Shown here: one piece after another, positions 1 to 9,614 of the stretch
Numbering within the stretch: the first letter of the stretch is position 1
Layout: every line of letters starts with the position of its first letter
Source of the DNA: AP-15 sp963735445
GTDB taxonomy: Bacteria; Pseudomonadota; Alphaproteobacteria; ATCC43930; CGMCC-115725
Direction: 5' to 3'
DNA: 64,000 bases
Assembly: GCA_963735445.1 (NCBI GenBank)
Contig: CAVTLC010000017.1
Span: forward strand, 19,552 to 83,551
Position numbers and translations under genes: made by a program
The notes under the pieces: model-generated
The model's input: the letters and a program-made list of their open reading frames with translations, nothing else
Database searches by the model: none
Told to the model about the DNA's origin: nothing

Positions 1-37
1 AAATGCCGAGAACCGTGATCCCTCTGGAATCGCTCAT
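1..37 (-). CDS. Start of a divergent gene, possibly a sugar kinase (partial)
   Basis: Only the first 12 codons lie inside the window, reading MSDSRGITVLGI on the minus strand from the ATG at 37-35. A GGGAGAGG ribosome binding site sits a few bases upstream. The pattern of a few polar residues followed by ITVLGI is how many bacterial ribokinase/PfkB-family proteins begin, and divergence from a sugar ABC operon would suit a sugar kinase. Twelve residues cannot prove it; the start itself is better supported than the family. Confidence 0.4.
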   Translation of the reverse strand, partial: MSDSRGITVLGI

Positions 38-200
38 TCGCCTCTCCCGTACGATGTCGCGCTAATTTCAATCAACGCCCCTTAACGCACCTGCCCGGCG
101 GCGGCAAGCGGGTTGCCTTCGAACCGGCTTGTGCGGCGGCCCGGTTGCCTCTAAACAACATTTTGCCAAGTAGAATGGCCGAGTTCAGGGAGGAAATTAC

Positions 201-1526
201 ATGGTTCGGATCGACCGGCGCAGGCTGTTGAAACTTTCCGGCGCCGGTGCCGCAGCAGCCGCTTCTGGTGGCCTCGCCGGCATTCTGGCATCGGGACGAG
301 CGCCTGCTTATGCGCAAGGGACGAAGCTTCACTGGGTGCGCTGGTCCGATTTCGTACCCGCCTCGGATCAGCTTTTGCGCAACAAAATCGTCCCTGACGG
401 GGAGAAGGCACTCGGCATCAAGATCCAATTCGAGACGATCAACGCCAACGACATCCAGGCGCGCGTCACTTCGTCGATCCAGTCGGGCAATGGCCCCGAC
501 ATCATCATGGCGCTCAATAATTGGCCGCAGCTCTATGCAACCAGTCTTGCCGACGTCAGTGATGTGACCGAGGAGCTCGGCAAAGCGCAGGGCGGCTACT
601 ACGACATGGTTAAGACAGTTGGTACCTATGGCGGTAAGTGGATCGGCGTGCCGTGGGCGATTGGCGGCGGGCTCGTTTGTTACCGGAAGTCATGGTTGAG
701 CGAAGCCGGATACGATAAGTTTCCGGTAACCTGGGACCAATGGCACGACGCCGGAAAGAAACTGAAGGCAGCCGGGCATCCGATCGGGCAGACCTTGGGT
801 CATACCTTTGGCGATGCGCCGGGGTTCTGGTACCCATATTTGTGGTCGTGGGGCGGCAAGGAAGTCGAGGCCGACGGCAAAACCGTGGCGCTCGACAGCA
901 AGGAAACCGTCGAGTTGGTTAAATTCGCGGTTACATTCTGGAATGATTGCTGCGACCCGGGCGGGCTTGCCTGGGACGACAGCAGCAACAATCGCGCCTT
1001 TCTGTCAGGCACCATCGCGGCTACCAACAACGGCGCTTCGATCTACCTCGAGGCAAAAAAGAAGCCCGATATGTATCTGACTGACAAGGGCACGCCAATG
1101 AAGGACGACATTTCGCACGCACCGATCGGGACCGGTGCCGGCGGACATTTCGCACTGCCCGGCCCGTTCATCCACATGGTCATGGGCTATTCACCGAACC
1201 AGAAGGCGGCCAAGGATTTCCTGCGCTGGGTGAATTCGAAGCCAGTATTCGAGGAATGGTTCACCTCGCAACAGGGCTACACCGACGGTGCAACCAAGTA
1301 TTGGGAGGAAGATGCAGTCTGGGGCAAGGACCCGGTAATGCGGCCGTTCAGAGACTTGCCGAATAGCGGTCGACTGATGGGTTATGCCGGGCCGCCAAGT
1401 CGGAAGGCAGCCGAGGTGCAGACAAAATACATCATCGTCGATATGTACGCGAAAGCCGTCCAGGGCATGAAGCCCGAGGACGCGGTCAAATGGGCGACCG
1501 GTGAGCTGACCAAAGTCTACGGCTGA
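201..1526 (+). CDS. Sugar ABC transporter substrate-binding protein, Tat-exported (first of two)
   Basis: This 441-aa protein is the periplasmic binding component of a CUT1-type carbohydrate importer. It opens with a twin-arginine signal (RRRLLKL at residues 6-12), a hydrophobic alanine-rich stretch and a probable AYA/Q cleavage near residue 38, so it is likely exported folded. The body, with Trp/Tyr-rich segments such as FWYPYLWSWGG, fits SBP_bac_1 (MalE/UgpB) proteins. A strong GGGAGG site lies 7 nt before the ATG. The two permeases and ATPase follow closely in one operon, and a close paralogue lies at 5064-6398. The sugar cannot be read from the sequence. Confidence 0.9.
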   Translation: MVRIDRRRLLKLSGAGAAAAASGGLAGILASGRAPAYAQGTKLHWVRWSDFVPASDQLLRNKIVPDGEKALGIKIQFETINANDIQARVTSSIQSGNGPDIIMALNNWPQLYATSLADVSDVTEELGKAQGGYYDMVKTVGTYGGKWIGVPWAIGGGLVCYRKSWLSEAGYDKFPVTWDQWHDAGKKLKAAGHPIGQTLGHTFGDAPGFWYPYLWSWGGKEVEADGKTVALDSKETVELVKFAVTFWNDCCDPGGLAWDDSSNNRAFLSGTIAATNNGASIYLEAKKKPDMYLTDKGTPMKDDISHAPIGTGAGGHFALPGPFIHMVMGYSPNQKAAKDFLRWVNSKPVFEEWFTSQQGYTDGATKYWEEDAVWGKDPVMRPFRDLPNSGRLMGYAGPPSRKAAEVQTKYIIVDMYAKAVQGMKPEDAVKWATGELTKVYG

Positions 1527-1557
1527 TCAGGATCGCAATGCCGCGGAGGCTCCTTCG

Positions 1558-2499
1558 ATGACCTTTACGACTGTCGCCGCACCTCGTGCCTATGTCGGCA
1601 CACCGCGACGCGGACCGATCACACGGTTGCTCGAAGACGAGCGTTGGTTGGCGATGCTGCTGCTGTTGCCGACCGTGGTGCTGCTGGGGCTGTTTATCGC
1701 CTACCCGTTCGTCAAAGGAATCGAGCTGTCGGTGACCGACACCAAGGTCGGCATACCGGGACATTTTGTCGGACTGCAGAATTTCAGCGCCATTTGGAAC
1801 GACAGCATCTTTCGCATCGCGGTATGGAACACCTGCCTCTACACGGCGGTCGCCACCGTTTTCAAACTCGCTCTCGGATTGTGGCTAGCGGTATTGCTCA
1901 ACAACAACTTTAAAGGAAAAGCGTTCACCCGGGCGTTTATATTACTGCCATTTATTATCCCAACGGTGCTTTCTACTCTTGCCTGGAAATGGATGTTTGA
2001 TCCGACTTTTAGCGTGATCAATTGGGGGCTGTTCCGGATGGGACTGATCCATACCCGCATCAATTGGCTGGGCGATCCCAATCTGGCGTTAATTTCCGTA
2101 ATTATCGTCAATGTTTGGCGCGGCGTTCCGTTTTTTGCGATTAGCCTGCTCGCCGGATTGCAGACCATCAGCCCCGAATTGCATGAGGCAGCGGCAATCG
2201 ATGGCGCGCGGGCCTGGCAACGTTTTATCCATGTCACCTGGCCTCTGTTGCTGCCGGTCACTCTGGTGGTGCTGCTGTTTTCAGTGATCCAAACCTTTGC
2301 CGATTTTCAATTGGTCTATGTCTTGACCGGTGGCGGTCCTGCCAATGCCACGCAGCTGTTTTCGACCTATGCCTACCAGATCGGTATCGGGACCGGTTTG
2401 CTGAGCCAGGGTGCGACGATCTCGTTGGCGGTCTTCCCGGTGTTGTTGCTCGTCGTCATCGTTCAGCTCTTTTACATCCGCAAGGCGGAGACCCACTGA
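1558..2499 (+). CDS. Sugar ABC transporter permease, MalF/UgpA type
   Basis: A 313-aa inner-membrane permease. About six hydrophobic segments are visible, starting near residue 32 (AMLLLLPTVVLLGLF). The cytoplasmic EAA coupling loop, which docks on the ATPase, is at roughly residues 210-230 (EAAAIDGARAWQRF). It starts 31 bp after the first binding protein behind a GGAGG site and is followed after 3 bp by the second permease, so the three are co-transcribed. Length and topology are typical of the MalF/UgpA branch, without the long extra periplasmic domain of E. coli MalF. Confidence 0.93.
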   Translation: MTFTTVAAPRAYVGTPRRGPITRLLEDERWLAMLLLLPTVVLLGLFIAYPFVKGIELSVTDTKVGIPGHFVGLQNFSAIWNDSIFRIAVWNTCLYTAVATVFKLALGLWLAVLLNNNFKGKAFTRAFILLPFIIPTVLSTLAWKWMFDPTFSVINWGLFRMGLIHTRINWLGDPNLALISVIIVNVWRGVPFFAISLLAGLQTISPELHEAAAIDGARAWQRFIHVTWPLLLPVTLVVLLFSVIQTFADFQLVYVLTGGGPANATQLFSTYAYQIGIGTGLLSQGATISLAVFPVLLLVVIVQLFYIRKAETH

Positions 2500-2502
2500 C
2501 CA

Positions 2503-3354
2503 ATGATCGAAGGCGCTCTCTGGCGACGCTGGGTCTTCTTTTACGTTCCGTTGACCGCTTTTGTTGTCGGGCTGCTGTTTCCGTTCTACTGGATGGTGAT
2601 CACCACGATCCGGCCGGACAACGAGCTCTATCGGCCGTGGAACGCTCCGAATTACGCCCCGTTTTGGACATGGCATCCGACCCTTGAGCACATCACGGAT
2701 CTGCTCACCCAGACCTTGTTCACGACATGGCTGTTGAACACGATGATCATCGCCTTAACGGCGACCCTGATCTCGCTGTTCTGCGGATTGTTGGCCGGAT
2801 ACGCGCTGTCGCGTTTGAAGTTTCCGTTCGCCGGTGCGCTCGGTACCGGCATCTTCATTACGTATCTCGTGCCGCAAACCCTGCTGTTCATCCCGCTCGC
2901 CGACATCATCCGCAATTTTCGCCTTGGCGACTCGCCTTGGGCGCTGATCCTGACTTACCCGACCTTTCTAATCCCGTTCTGCACCTGGCTGATGATGGGC
3001 TATTTCAAGTCCATTCCCAAAGAACTCGAAGAATGCGCGCGGATCGACGGCGCGACCCGCTGGAAGGCGATGCTCTACATTATTTTCCCAATGGCCGTGC
3101 CCGGCATCATGTCGGCCGGCATCTTCGCTTTTACATTGTCTTGGAACGAGTTCATCTATGCGCTCGTGTTTTTGTCCTCGCCCGATGAAAAGACGGTGCC
3201 GGTCGGCGTGACCTCCGAGTTGATCCGGGGCGATGTATTTTATTGGGGTGAATTGATGGCCGGTGCGTTACTCGGCTCCATCCCGGTCGCTTTCGTCTAC
3301 TCCTTCTTTGTCGAGCATTACGTCGCAAGCGTGACCGGCTCCGTCAAAGGCTAG
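2503..3354 (+). CDS. Sugar ABC transporter permease, MalG/UgpE type
   Basis: A 283-aa inner-membrane permease and partner of the upstream MalF-type subunit. It has an N-terminal membrane segment (FVVGLLFPFYWMVITTI), several further hydrophobic spans and the EAA loop near residues 175-195 (EECARIDGATRWKAM), here with Glu-Cys replacing the second alanine. The C-terminus carries FFVEHYVASVTGSVKG, a conserved ending of this family. Only 3 bp separate it from the previous stop, indicating translational coupling; the ATPase follows after 19 bp. Confidence 0.93.
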   Translation: MIEGALWRRWVFFYVPLTAFVVGLLFPFYWMVITTIRPDNELYRPWNAPNYAPFWTWHPTLEHITDLLTQTLFTTWLLNTMIIALTATLISLFCGLLAGYALSRLKFPFAGALGTGIFITYLVPQTLLFIPLADIIRNFRLGDSPWALILTYPTFLIPFCTWLMMGYFKSIPKELEECARIDGATRWKAMLYIIFPMAVPGIMSAGIFAFTLSWNEFIYALVFLSSPDEKTVPVGVTSELIRGDVFYWGELMAGALLGSIPVAFVYSFFVEHYVASVTGSVKG

Positions 3355-3373
3355 CATTCCTGAAGAGAACACG

Positions 3374-4465
3374 ATGGCCGAAGTAGCCCTGCAGAGCCTC
3401 AACAAGAATTTCGACGAAGTTTACGCCGTTCGCGACGTAAATCTTTCAATCCACGATAAGGAATTTATCGTGCTGGTCGGCCCGTCCGGCTGCGGCAAGA
3501 CCACAACCTTACGTATGGTGGCCGGGCTCGAATCGATCTCCTCGGGGCGCATCCTGATCGATGACAAGGTCATCAACGATCTGGCGCCGATGGACCGCGA
3601 CATCGCGATGGTGTTTCAGAACTACGCGCTTTACCCGCATATGAGCGTCTACGACAACATGGCATTCGGCCTCAAAATGCGAAAATTCGATCGCGCCGAT
3701 ATCGCGCGGCGAGTGCAGGAGGCGGCCGAGATCCTCGGCATGCAGGACTTGCTGCAGCGCAAGCCGAGGCAGCTCTCGGGCGGTCAGCGCCAACGGGTCG
3801 CCCTCGGCCGCGCGATCGTGCGGCACCCGCAGGTTTTTCTCTTCGACGAGCCATTGTCAAATCTCGACGCCAAACTGCGCGTGCAGATGCGCGTCGAGTT
3901 GAAGAAACTGCACGACCGGCTCGGCACTACCGCGATTTACGTCACTCACGACCAGGTCGAGGCAATGACGCTGGGCGATCGCGTCGTCGTGATGCGGGAC
4001 GGCTTGGTGCAGCAGGTCGGCGAGCCGCTCGAACTTTACAACGAGCCGGCCAACCGCTTTGTCGCCGGGTTTCTGGGTTCGCCGGCGATGAATTTCGCGG
4101 CCGTTGTGGTACGCGAGACCGATGGCGCGCTCTGGGCCGAGGATGATGGCATCCGCATCAAGGTTCCCGGCCAGACCGCGGGTCGTCTGCGTCGTTATGC
4201 CGGCGAGCAGGTGACGTTGGGGATCCGCCCCGAGGATTTGCACGTCGCCACCGAAGCCGATCCGCCCGAACTCGGCTTTGATGCGGCGGTCGAGGTGATC
4301 GAGAAGCTTGGCTCCGAGATCCTGCTCGACGTGGCGGTCGGCCAACATTCGATGGTTGCTTCCGTCGAACCGAATGTGCGCGTCGGCGTCCACGAAAAGT
4401 TGCGGCTGGCGATGAACCCGGAGCGGATGCACTTTTTCGACGCGGCCACGGAGGCCGTGATCTAA
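3374..4465 (+). CDS. Sugar ABC transporter ATP-binding protein, MalK/UgpC type
   Basis: This 363-aa ATPase powers the upstream permease pair. Visible motifs are Walker A GPSGCGKTT (about residue 37), Q-loop NYALYPHM, signature LSGGQRQRVALGRA (about 134) and Walker B VFLFDEPLSNLDAKLR (about 155) followed by an H-loop in YVTHDQVEAM. The region after residue 235 is the TOBE/MOBE regulatory barrel of CUT1 ATPases, with GIRPEDLH. Length is normal for the family. It closes the core operon; the small secreted protein and the second binding protein follow on the same strand. Confidence 0.95.
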   Translation: MAEVALQSLNKNFDEVYAVRDVNLSIHDKEFIVLVGPSGCGKTTTLRMVAGLESISSGRILIDDKVINDLAPMDRDIAMVFQNYALYPHMSVYDNMAFGLKMRKFDRADIARRVQEAAEILGMQDLLQRKPRQLSGGQRQRVALGRAIVRHPQVFLFDEPLSNLDAKLRVQMRVELKKLHDRLGTTAIYVTHDQVEAMTLGDRVVVMRDGLVQQVGEPLELYNEPANRFVAGFLGSPAMNFAAVVVRETDGALWAEDDGIRIKVPGQTAGRLRRYAGEQVTLGIRPEDLHVATEADPPELGFDAAVEVIEKLGSEILLDVAVGQHSMVASVEPNVRVGVHEKLRLAMNPERMHFFDAATEAVI

Positions 4466-4601
4466 TCGGAACGTAAAGAGCCCAGCACAGCTTGTTCGAG
4501 CCGGCCGCCATCCTTTCGAGACGCCGGTGGACAGCGGTTGCGGTAAGAAGGCCAATATAACGGAAGCGATGCCGAGATCTCGGCAATGGGAGGGTCAACC
4601 C

Positions 4602-5040
4602 ATGTCAAAATCCATTGGACTGGTGTGGGTCGTCGTATTCTTCGGCTTGATGGCGGGTGCGAACGCGCAAACCTCACCGCCTTCGGCAGCGGGCAACGGC
4701 CTTTGATGGCACTTACGCCTTGGTTTCCGCGGCGCAGGTCAACCAAACTTACACGTCGCGCAACGGACAGCTGGGCCAATGCCCATACCGGAAACCGGGA
4801 CCCCTGCACATTGAGAACGGTAAGGCGCGGTATACTACCGCGACCGGCGACAAGCTCAGGGGAACGGTTGGGCCGCAGGGTCAGCTGGCGATGCGAATAC
4901 TCACTCCGACCAATAGCAGCAACGCCGGCTCCCGGCCCGTCGAGGTAAACCTCAACGGCAGCATCGACGCCAGCGGCACGGTGCACGCGCGCCAGATCGG
5001 AAATTCCTGCAGTTATGATTACGTCTGGCAGAAACGGTAG
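4602..5040 (+). CDS. Small secreted protein, reading frame broken by one base
   Basis: An ATG at 4602, 9 nt after a GGGAGG site, opens a clear signal peptide (MSKSIGLVWVVVFFGLMAGA, then NAQ), but that frame stops at 4706. The mature domain continues in the next frame from about 4702 (FDGTYALVSAAQVNQTY) to the stop at 5040 and contains a Cys pair (GQCPY and NSCSYDY). The total of 439 nt is 3n+1, so deleting one base between about 4657 and 4702 gives an intact protein of about 145 aa. It lies between the transporter ATPase and second binding protein. The family is not recognised; a small periplasmic beta-rich protein is likely. Confidence 0.6.
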
Positions 5041-5063
5041 AGATAGGGTTGGGGGGAATGCTG

Positions 5064-6398
5064 ATGCAACACACGACACGTCGTCGCTTTCTAAAGTTCT
5101 CCGGCGCAGGCGCCGTTGCTGCCGGTAGCGGCGGCCTTGCTGGCATCCTCGCCTCCGGGCGGGCGCCGGCTTATGCGCAAGCGACGACCTTGCATTGGCT
5201 CAAGTTTGTCGATTTTGTGCCGGTCTCGGACAAGCTTTTGCGCGGCAAGATTTCTGACGAGGCTAAAAAAGACCTCGGCGTCAAGCTGGAAATCGAGACC
5301 ATCAACGGGGACGGGGTGCAGGCGCGCATTACCTCGGCGATCCAGTCGAGAACCGGCCCCGATATTATGATGGCGGCCAATAATTGGTCACAGCTCTACG
5401 CCGACAGCGTTGTCGATGTCAGCGATATCGCCGAGGAAATCGGCAAGGCGCAGGGCGGCTACTACAAGACCGCCCACGACGTCGCGAATAACGGCAAACA
5501 GTGGATCGCGGTGCCGTTCACGATCCTCGGCGTGCTGACAACCAATCGTACATCGTGGTTCGATGCCGTCGGGCATGGCCCCGACAAATTTCCCCAGACT
5601 TGGGAAGAGTATCGCGCCGTGGGCAAGTTGCTGAAGCCCAAGAGCCAGCCTTTTGGCCAGACCCTGGCTCATGCCTTTGGTGACGGGCCGGCCTTCTGGT
5701 ACCCCTATTTGTGGTCGTGGGGCGGTCAAGAGATCGCGGCCGACGGCAAAACCGTGGCGCTCGACAGCAAAGAAACGCTCGAGTCAGTCAAATTCGCAGT
5801 GCCGTTCTGGAAGGAATGCTTCGACGAAGGCGCACTATCCTGGGACGACGCCGGCAACAACCGCGCTTTTCTGGCGAACACGATCAGCTCCACGAGTAAT
5901 GCCGCTTCGATCTACTTGCTCGCCCGCAGCAAGCCCGAAACCTATCTGAGCGACAAGGGCACGCCGCTGTCCAAAGATATTTTTCACGCGCCGCTGCCGA
6001 AAGGGCCGGCTGGCCAAGCCAGTTGGCACGTGCCGTTCTCGAACATTGTTCCGGCCTACACCTCGAATAAGAAGCCCGCATTAGATTTCTTGCGCTGGTT
6101 TCACACCAAAGATGTTTATGGACAGTGGTTCGAATCACAGCAGGGTTTCTCAGTAGGCAGCACCCGGATGTGGCAAGACGACCCGCTGTGGAAGATCGAC
6201 CCGGTCATGGCGCCATTCCGCACTGCGGCGGAGAGCGGTCGCTATGCCGGCTACGCCGGGACCGCGGGGCGCGCCGCAGCCGAGACCATTTCGAAATTCA
6301 TCATTGTCGATATGTATACCAAGGCGGTGCAAGGCATGGCGCCCGAGGATGCGGTCAAATGGGCGCATGGTGAATTGGTCAAAATCTACAATGGGTAA
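5064..6398 (+). CDS. Sugar ABC transporter substrate-binding protein, second paralogue
   Basis: A close paralogue of the protein at 201-1526, with the same Tat signal architecture (TRRRFLKFSGAG, then SGRAPAYAQ) and shared blocks such as FWYPYLWSWGG and ADGKTVALDSKET. The ATG at 5064 is chosen because the G-run ribosome site ends 6 nt before it; ATG 5058 abuts that run. It lies at the end of the operon with no second permease set, so it probably feeds the same MalFGK-like complex and broadens or tunes substrate range. The sugar is unknown. Confidence 0.9.
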   Translation: MQHTTRRRFLKFSGAGAVAAGSGGLAGILASGRAPAYAQATTLHWLKFVDFVPVSDKLLRGKISDEAKKDLGVKLEIETINGDGVQARITSAIQSRTGPDIMMAANNWSQLYADSVVDVSDIAEEIGKAQGGYYKTAHDVANNGKQWIAVPFTILGVLTTNRTSWFDAVGHGPDKFPQTWEEYRAVGKLLKPKSQPFGQTLAHAFGDGPAFWYPYLWSWGGQEIAADGKTVALDSKETLESVKFAVPFWKECFDEGALSWDDAGNNRAFLANTISSTSNAASIYLLARSKPETYLSDKGTPLSKDIFHAPLPKGPAGQASWHVPFSNIVPAYTSNKKPALDFLRWFHTKDVYGQWFESQQGFSVGSTRMWQDDPLWKIDPVMAPFRTAAESGRYAGYAGTAGRAAAETISKFIIVDMYTKAVQGMAPEDAVKWAHGELVKIYNG

Positions 6399-6468
6399 CA
6401 GGGGTCGAGCCCGGGTCGCTATATCGTGAAGAAGACAATGCCGCCGGGATAGAACTTGCGCCGAGCCG

Positions 6469-7117
6469 ATGATCCTGACCCCAATTCCGCGTGACGCACT
6501 CGATGGCTTACTCGATCGGTTTGGCGGTGGTTTGAGCGAGCCCTTGGCGCGCAGGCGTCTTCGCCGAAATCCGGGCGACATCGCCCGATCGCGCCGCCGA
6601 ACCCGAGGCCGAGGCGCACCGCTTTGCGGCGTTGGCGCTTGCTCGGTCGCACGGTATGGCCGTGCATCCGCCGCAGACCCAATGCCGGTTCAACTGGGAC
6701 GGGGTGGCGCTGAATGGTGCAACCGAGGCTTACGTGATCCTTCACGAGATCGCCCATTTTGTGCTGGCCCCGCCGGAGCGCCGCGGATTGATCGACTTCG
6801 GCCTAGGGCCAGGACCCGACACGCTCGATCGCGCCGCCGCCGAGCGCGACGCGGTAATGGCGCCGCTGCCACGCGACGAGGACGAGGCGGCGGCATCATT
6901 GCTGGGCATCGTCTGGGAGGCGCGGCTTGGCCAGCCGGCGCTGGCCTCGTTTCTCGATCAGAACTGGCTCGAAGGTCTCGACCGCTCCGCCGCGGCGCAT
7001 TTCATCGGCGTTGTCGCGCAACTTAATTGTTTGGGATTGCTTACCCTCAACCCGCGCCAAGTCGCCTTAAAAGGCGAAAAGCCTCAATCGGTTTCGGACG
7101 CAGGACACACCCGGTAA
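6469..7117 (+). CDS. EpmC-like HExxH protein, reading frame broken by one base
   Basis: The well-conserved part runs in one frame from about 6531 to 7117 and contains HEIAHFVLAPPERRGLIDFG. The His-Glu-x-x-His pair followed by ERR-x-L-x-DFG resembles the core of EpmC (YfcM), the iron-dependent hydroxylase of elongation factor P in gammaproteobacteria. That frame has no good ATG, while MILTPIPRDALDGLLDRFGG starts at 6469 in the adjacent frame. The joined length is 3n+1, so one extra base between about 6531 and 6632 would explain it; otherwise a TTG at 6632 starts a 161-aa protein. The assignment rests on motif memory and is distant. No epmA or epmB is seen nearby. Confidence 0.5.
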
Positions 7118-7302
7118 GGCGTCAGCCCGCTATCATCGCTCAGCCGGTCAAGCCAAGCCGAAAGGGCTCGGCTCCGAACGGGCGCAATAGGCTTGGTGAG
7201 CTCGTCGCATGGCGGTCCGATGCGCTCCACCCGCCAATAGTCGCGACGTGGCCTGCCCGTGCGATAGTTATTTGCCGCCAGCTGATTGTTGAAAACGCTC
7301 AT
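7084..7302 (-). CDS. Small hypothetical protein, 72 aa
   Basis: A basic 72-aa ORF beginning MSVFNNQLAANNYRTG behind a strong GGAGGG site 3-4 nt from the ATG at 7302. It contains aromatic and charged residues in a natural-looking mix (RRDYWRVERIGPP) and no signal peptide or membrane segment. Its 3' end overlaps the convergent EpmC-like gene by 34 bp. It fills most of the otherwise empty 7118-7446 gap. No family is recognised; the ribosome site is the main support. Confidence 0.5.
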   Translation of the reverse strand: MSVFNNQLAANNYRTGRPRRDYWRVERIGPPCDELTKPIAPVRSRALSAWLDRLSDDSGLTPYRVCPASETD

Positions 7303-7446
7303 CTGCCCTCCCGCGAGACCGGTAATTTTAAACAACCGGCCTCGCAGGTAGGTTCCGAGACAATTATCGCAGTGCGGCGGCGGTTTTACAGGAGCGGAGA
7401 TCGCGGGCCCGAAACCGGGCGATGCGGTCTCGGTAAAGTCTGTTTA

Positions 7447-8443
7447 TCAGCGCGCTTCACCGACAAAGCTATTCTGTAATGTCGTCAAGCGATCGAGTGC
7501 GGCCGGCGAGAGCGGCCCCTTGTTTGCCGCGGCAGCTGCGGTTTCGAGCTGATCGAGAGTGGAAAAGCCGACTAGTGTCGTCGACACCGCCGAATGCGCG
7601 ATCACATAGCGGATCGCCGCTTCGACCAGGCTGTCGGCGTGCCCCTCGCGCACGACCGGTTCGAGCCGCCGCGCCCGCTCGACATCGATCCGATAGTCGC
7701 GGCCCGAGCCGATCGGGTCGACCCTCGGTGAGCCGAGTGGGTGGCGTTCCTCGGTGCCGCTCAAGGCACCGGCGGCGAGCACGCGGATCGCGATTACGCC
7801 CATATCCGCGGCCTTGGTGTGCGCCAGCAGATCGCCGAAATCATGTGCCGGATAACCCGGCGCGACGCTTCTGCCGGCGCTCGGGTTCAGCATGTTGTAG
7901 CTAACTCTGGGCAGTATCGAACGCGCGCGCGTCGGCGACTTGATGCAGGGCGGCGGTATCACCCACCGCGGTGATGCCGTAGAACCGCGTCTTGCCTTGT
8001 TCGCGAAGCCGTTCAAAGGCCGGCACGACTTCGCCGAGCACGATTTCCGGGGTCAGATCGGCGTCGTGGCCATTGGCCAGGATGTGGTTGTGCAATTGAA
8101 AGAGATCGACATGGTCGAGCTGCAGGCGCTGCAGGCTGGCCTCCAATGAGGCGGTCACCGCAGCCGCGATATTGCGCCGTTCAGCGGCAGGGATGCGCAC
8201 CTTGGTGCCGAGATAGAGGTTCGGCTTAAGGCTTTTCAGAACGCGGCCGAGATTACGCTCCGACTCGCCGTTGCCGTACATCGCCGCGGTATCAAAGTAA
8301 TTGATGCCGAGTTCGAGCGCCCGCGCCACTGCCCGCTCCTGATCGGCGGCGTCGCCTTTGACCATCAATCCGCCGACCGCACCGCAGCCAAAGCCGAGAA
8401 CCGAGACATCGAGTCCGGTGCGGCCTAGCCTCCGCATTTGCAT
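7447..8443 (-). CDS. Aldo/keto reductase, reading frame broken by one base
   Basis: An NAD(P)H-dependent aldo/keto reductase of the AKR_Tas/YajO kind, about 331 aa after correction. The N-terminal part starts MQMRRLGRTGLDVSVLGFG at 8443, 3 nt after GGAGGAAA, and carries FDTAAMYGNGESE with the catalytic Asp and Tyr, the Lys in GTKV and FQLHNH. It then hits a stop at 7901. The rest (VSYNMLNPSAG onward) is in another frame. Removing the base at about 7906 changes AQS-stop into AQVSYNML and joins the halves; the total of 997 nt is 3n+1. The substrate is unknown. Confidence 0.85.
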
Positions 8444-8489
8444 GGCTTTCCTCCGTTTTCTCCAGCGGCCGCGCCAGTGATCGTCGGCT

Positions 8490-9611
8490 TTAGATCGCTT
8501 TTTCGATCTCGCGCAGGATCGCGTCGCCCATCGCGCGGGTCGAGACACCGGCGCTGCCGGACGGGGCGATGTCGTTGGTGCGGATGCCGGTGTCGAGCGC
8601 CCGGCGCACCGCGTTTTCGACGAGATCGGCCTCCTCGCTCATGTCGAACGAATAGCGCAGCATCATCGCAAAGGAGAGGATCGCGGCGAGCGGGTTGGCG
8701 ACGTCCTTCCCGGCAATATCGGGGGCGCTGCCATGCACCGGCTCGTAGAGGGCCTTGCGCCGGCCGGTCGCGTCGGCGGGGCCGAGTGAGGCCGAGGGCA
8801 GCATACCGAGCGAGCCGGTCAGCATCGCCGCGCAATCCGACAGCAGGTCGCCAAACAGATTGCTGGTGACAATCACGTCGAACTGCTTGGGGTTGCGCAC
8901 CAGCTGCATCGCGCAATTATCGGCGTACATGAACGACAATTCGATATCGGGGTAGTCTGCGTCGCGCACCCGCTGCGCCACCTCGCGCCACAGCCCACCC
9001 GATTCCATGACATTGGCCTTGTCGACCTCGCACACCCGCCGATCACGTTTGCGCGCCAATTCGCAGGCGACGCGGACCACGCGCTCGATCTCGTCTTCGC
9101 CGTAGACTTCGGTGTTGATGCCGCGGCGGGTGCCGTCGGACAGGGTTTCGATCCCGCGCGGCTCGCCAAAATAGATGCCGCCCGTCAGTTCGCGCACGAT
9201 CATCAAATCGAGCCCGGCGACAAGCTCGCGCTTGAGGCTCGACGCGTCGGCAAGGGCCTCGAACACGACCGCCGGGCGCAAATTGGCGAACAAATCCATT
9301 TCCTTGCGCAGCCGCAACAGGCCGCGCTCGGGCCACAGCTCGAACGGCAATTTCTCCCATTTCGGACCGCCGACCGAGCCGAACAGCACCGCATCGCTGG
9401 ACAACGCCTTTTGCAGTGTCGCTTCGGTCAAGGGAGTGCCGTGCGCGTCATAGGCGGCCCCGCCGACCAGATCCTCGGCGACATCAAAGCTGGCAATACG
9501 GCGGCGGTCGAACAAATGGACGATGCGCAAGACCTCGCGCATGATCTCGGGCCCGATGCCGTCGCCGGGCAGGACCAATACTTTGCGGTTGGCGCCGGAT
9601 GCTTGCGCCAC
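8490..9611 (-). CDS. leuB: 3-isopropylmalate dehydrogenase
   Basis: LeuB (373 aa) oxidatively decarboxylates 3-isopropylmalate with NAD+ to 2-oxoisocaproate, the third step of leucine synthesis in the cytoplasm. Recognisable are GDGIGPEIMREVLRI near the N-terminus, the substrate loop around LLRLRKEMDLFANLRP, the metal-binding Asp region in SDCAAMLTGSLGMLPSASLG and the NAD-binding YEPVHGSAPDIAGK. Length is normal. It lies 3 bp downstream of leuD in the run leuC-leuD-leuB, so it is surely co-transcribed with the isomerase genes. Confidence 0.97.
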   Translation of the reverse strand: MAQASGANRKVLVLPGDGIGPEIMREVLRIVHLFDRRRIASFDVAEDLVGGAAYDAHGTPLTEATLQKALSSDAVLFGSVGGPKWEKLPFELWPERGLLRLRKEMDLFANLRPAVVFEALADASSLKRELVAGLDLMIVRELTGGIYFGEPRGIETLSDGTRRGINTEVYGEDEIERVVRVACELARKRDRRVCEVDKANVMESGGLWREVAQRVRDADYPDIELSFMYADNCAMQLVRNPKQFDVIVTSNLFGDLLSDCAAMLTGSLGMLPSASLGPADATGRRKALYEPVHGSAPDIAGKDVANPLAAILSFAMMLRYSFDMSEEADLVENAVRRALDTGIRTNDIAPSGSAGVSTRAMGDAILREIEKAI

Positions 9612-9614
9612 GGC

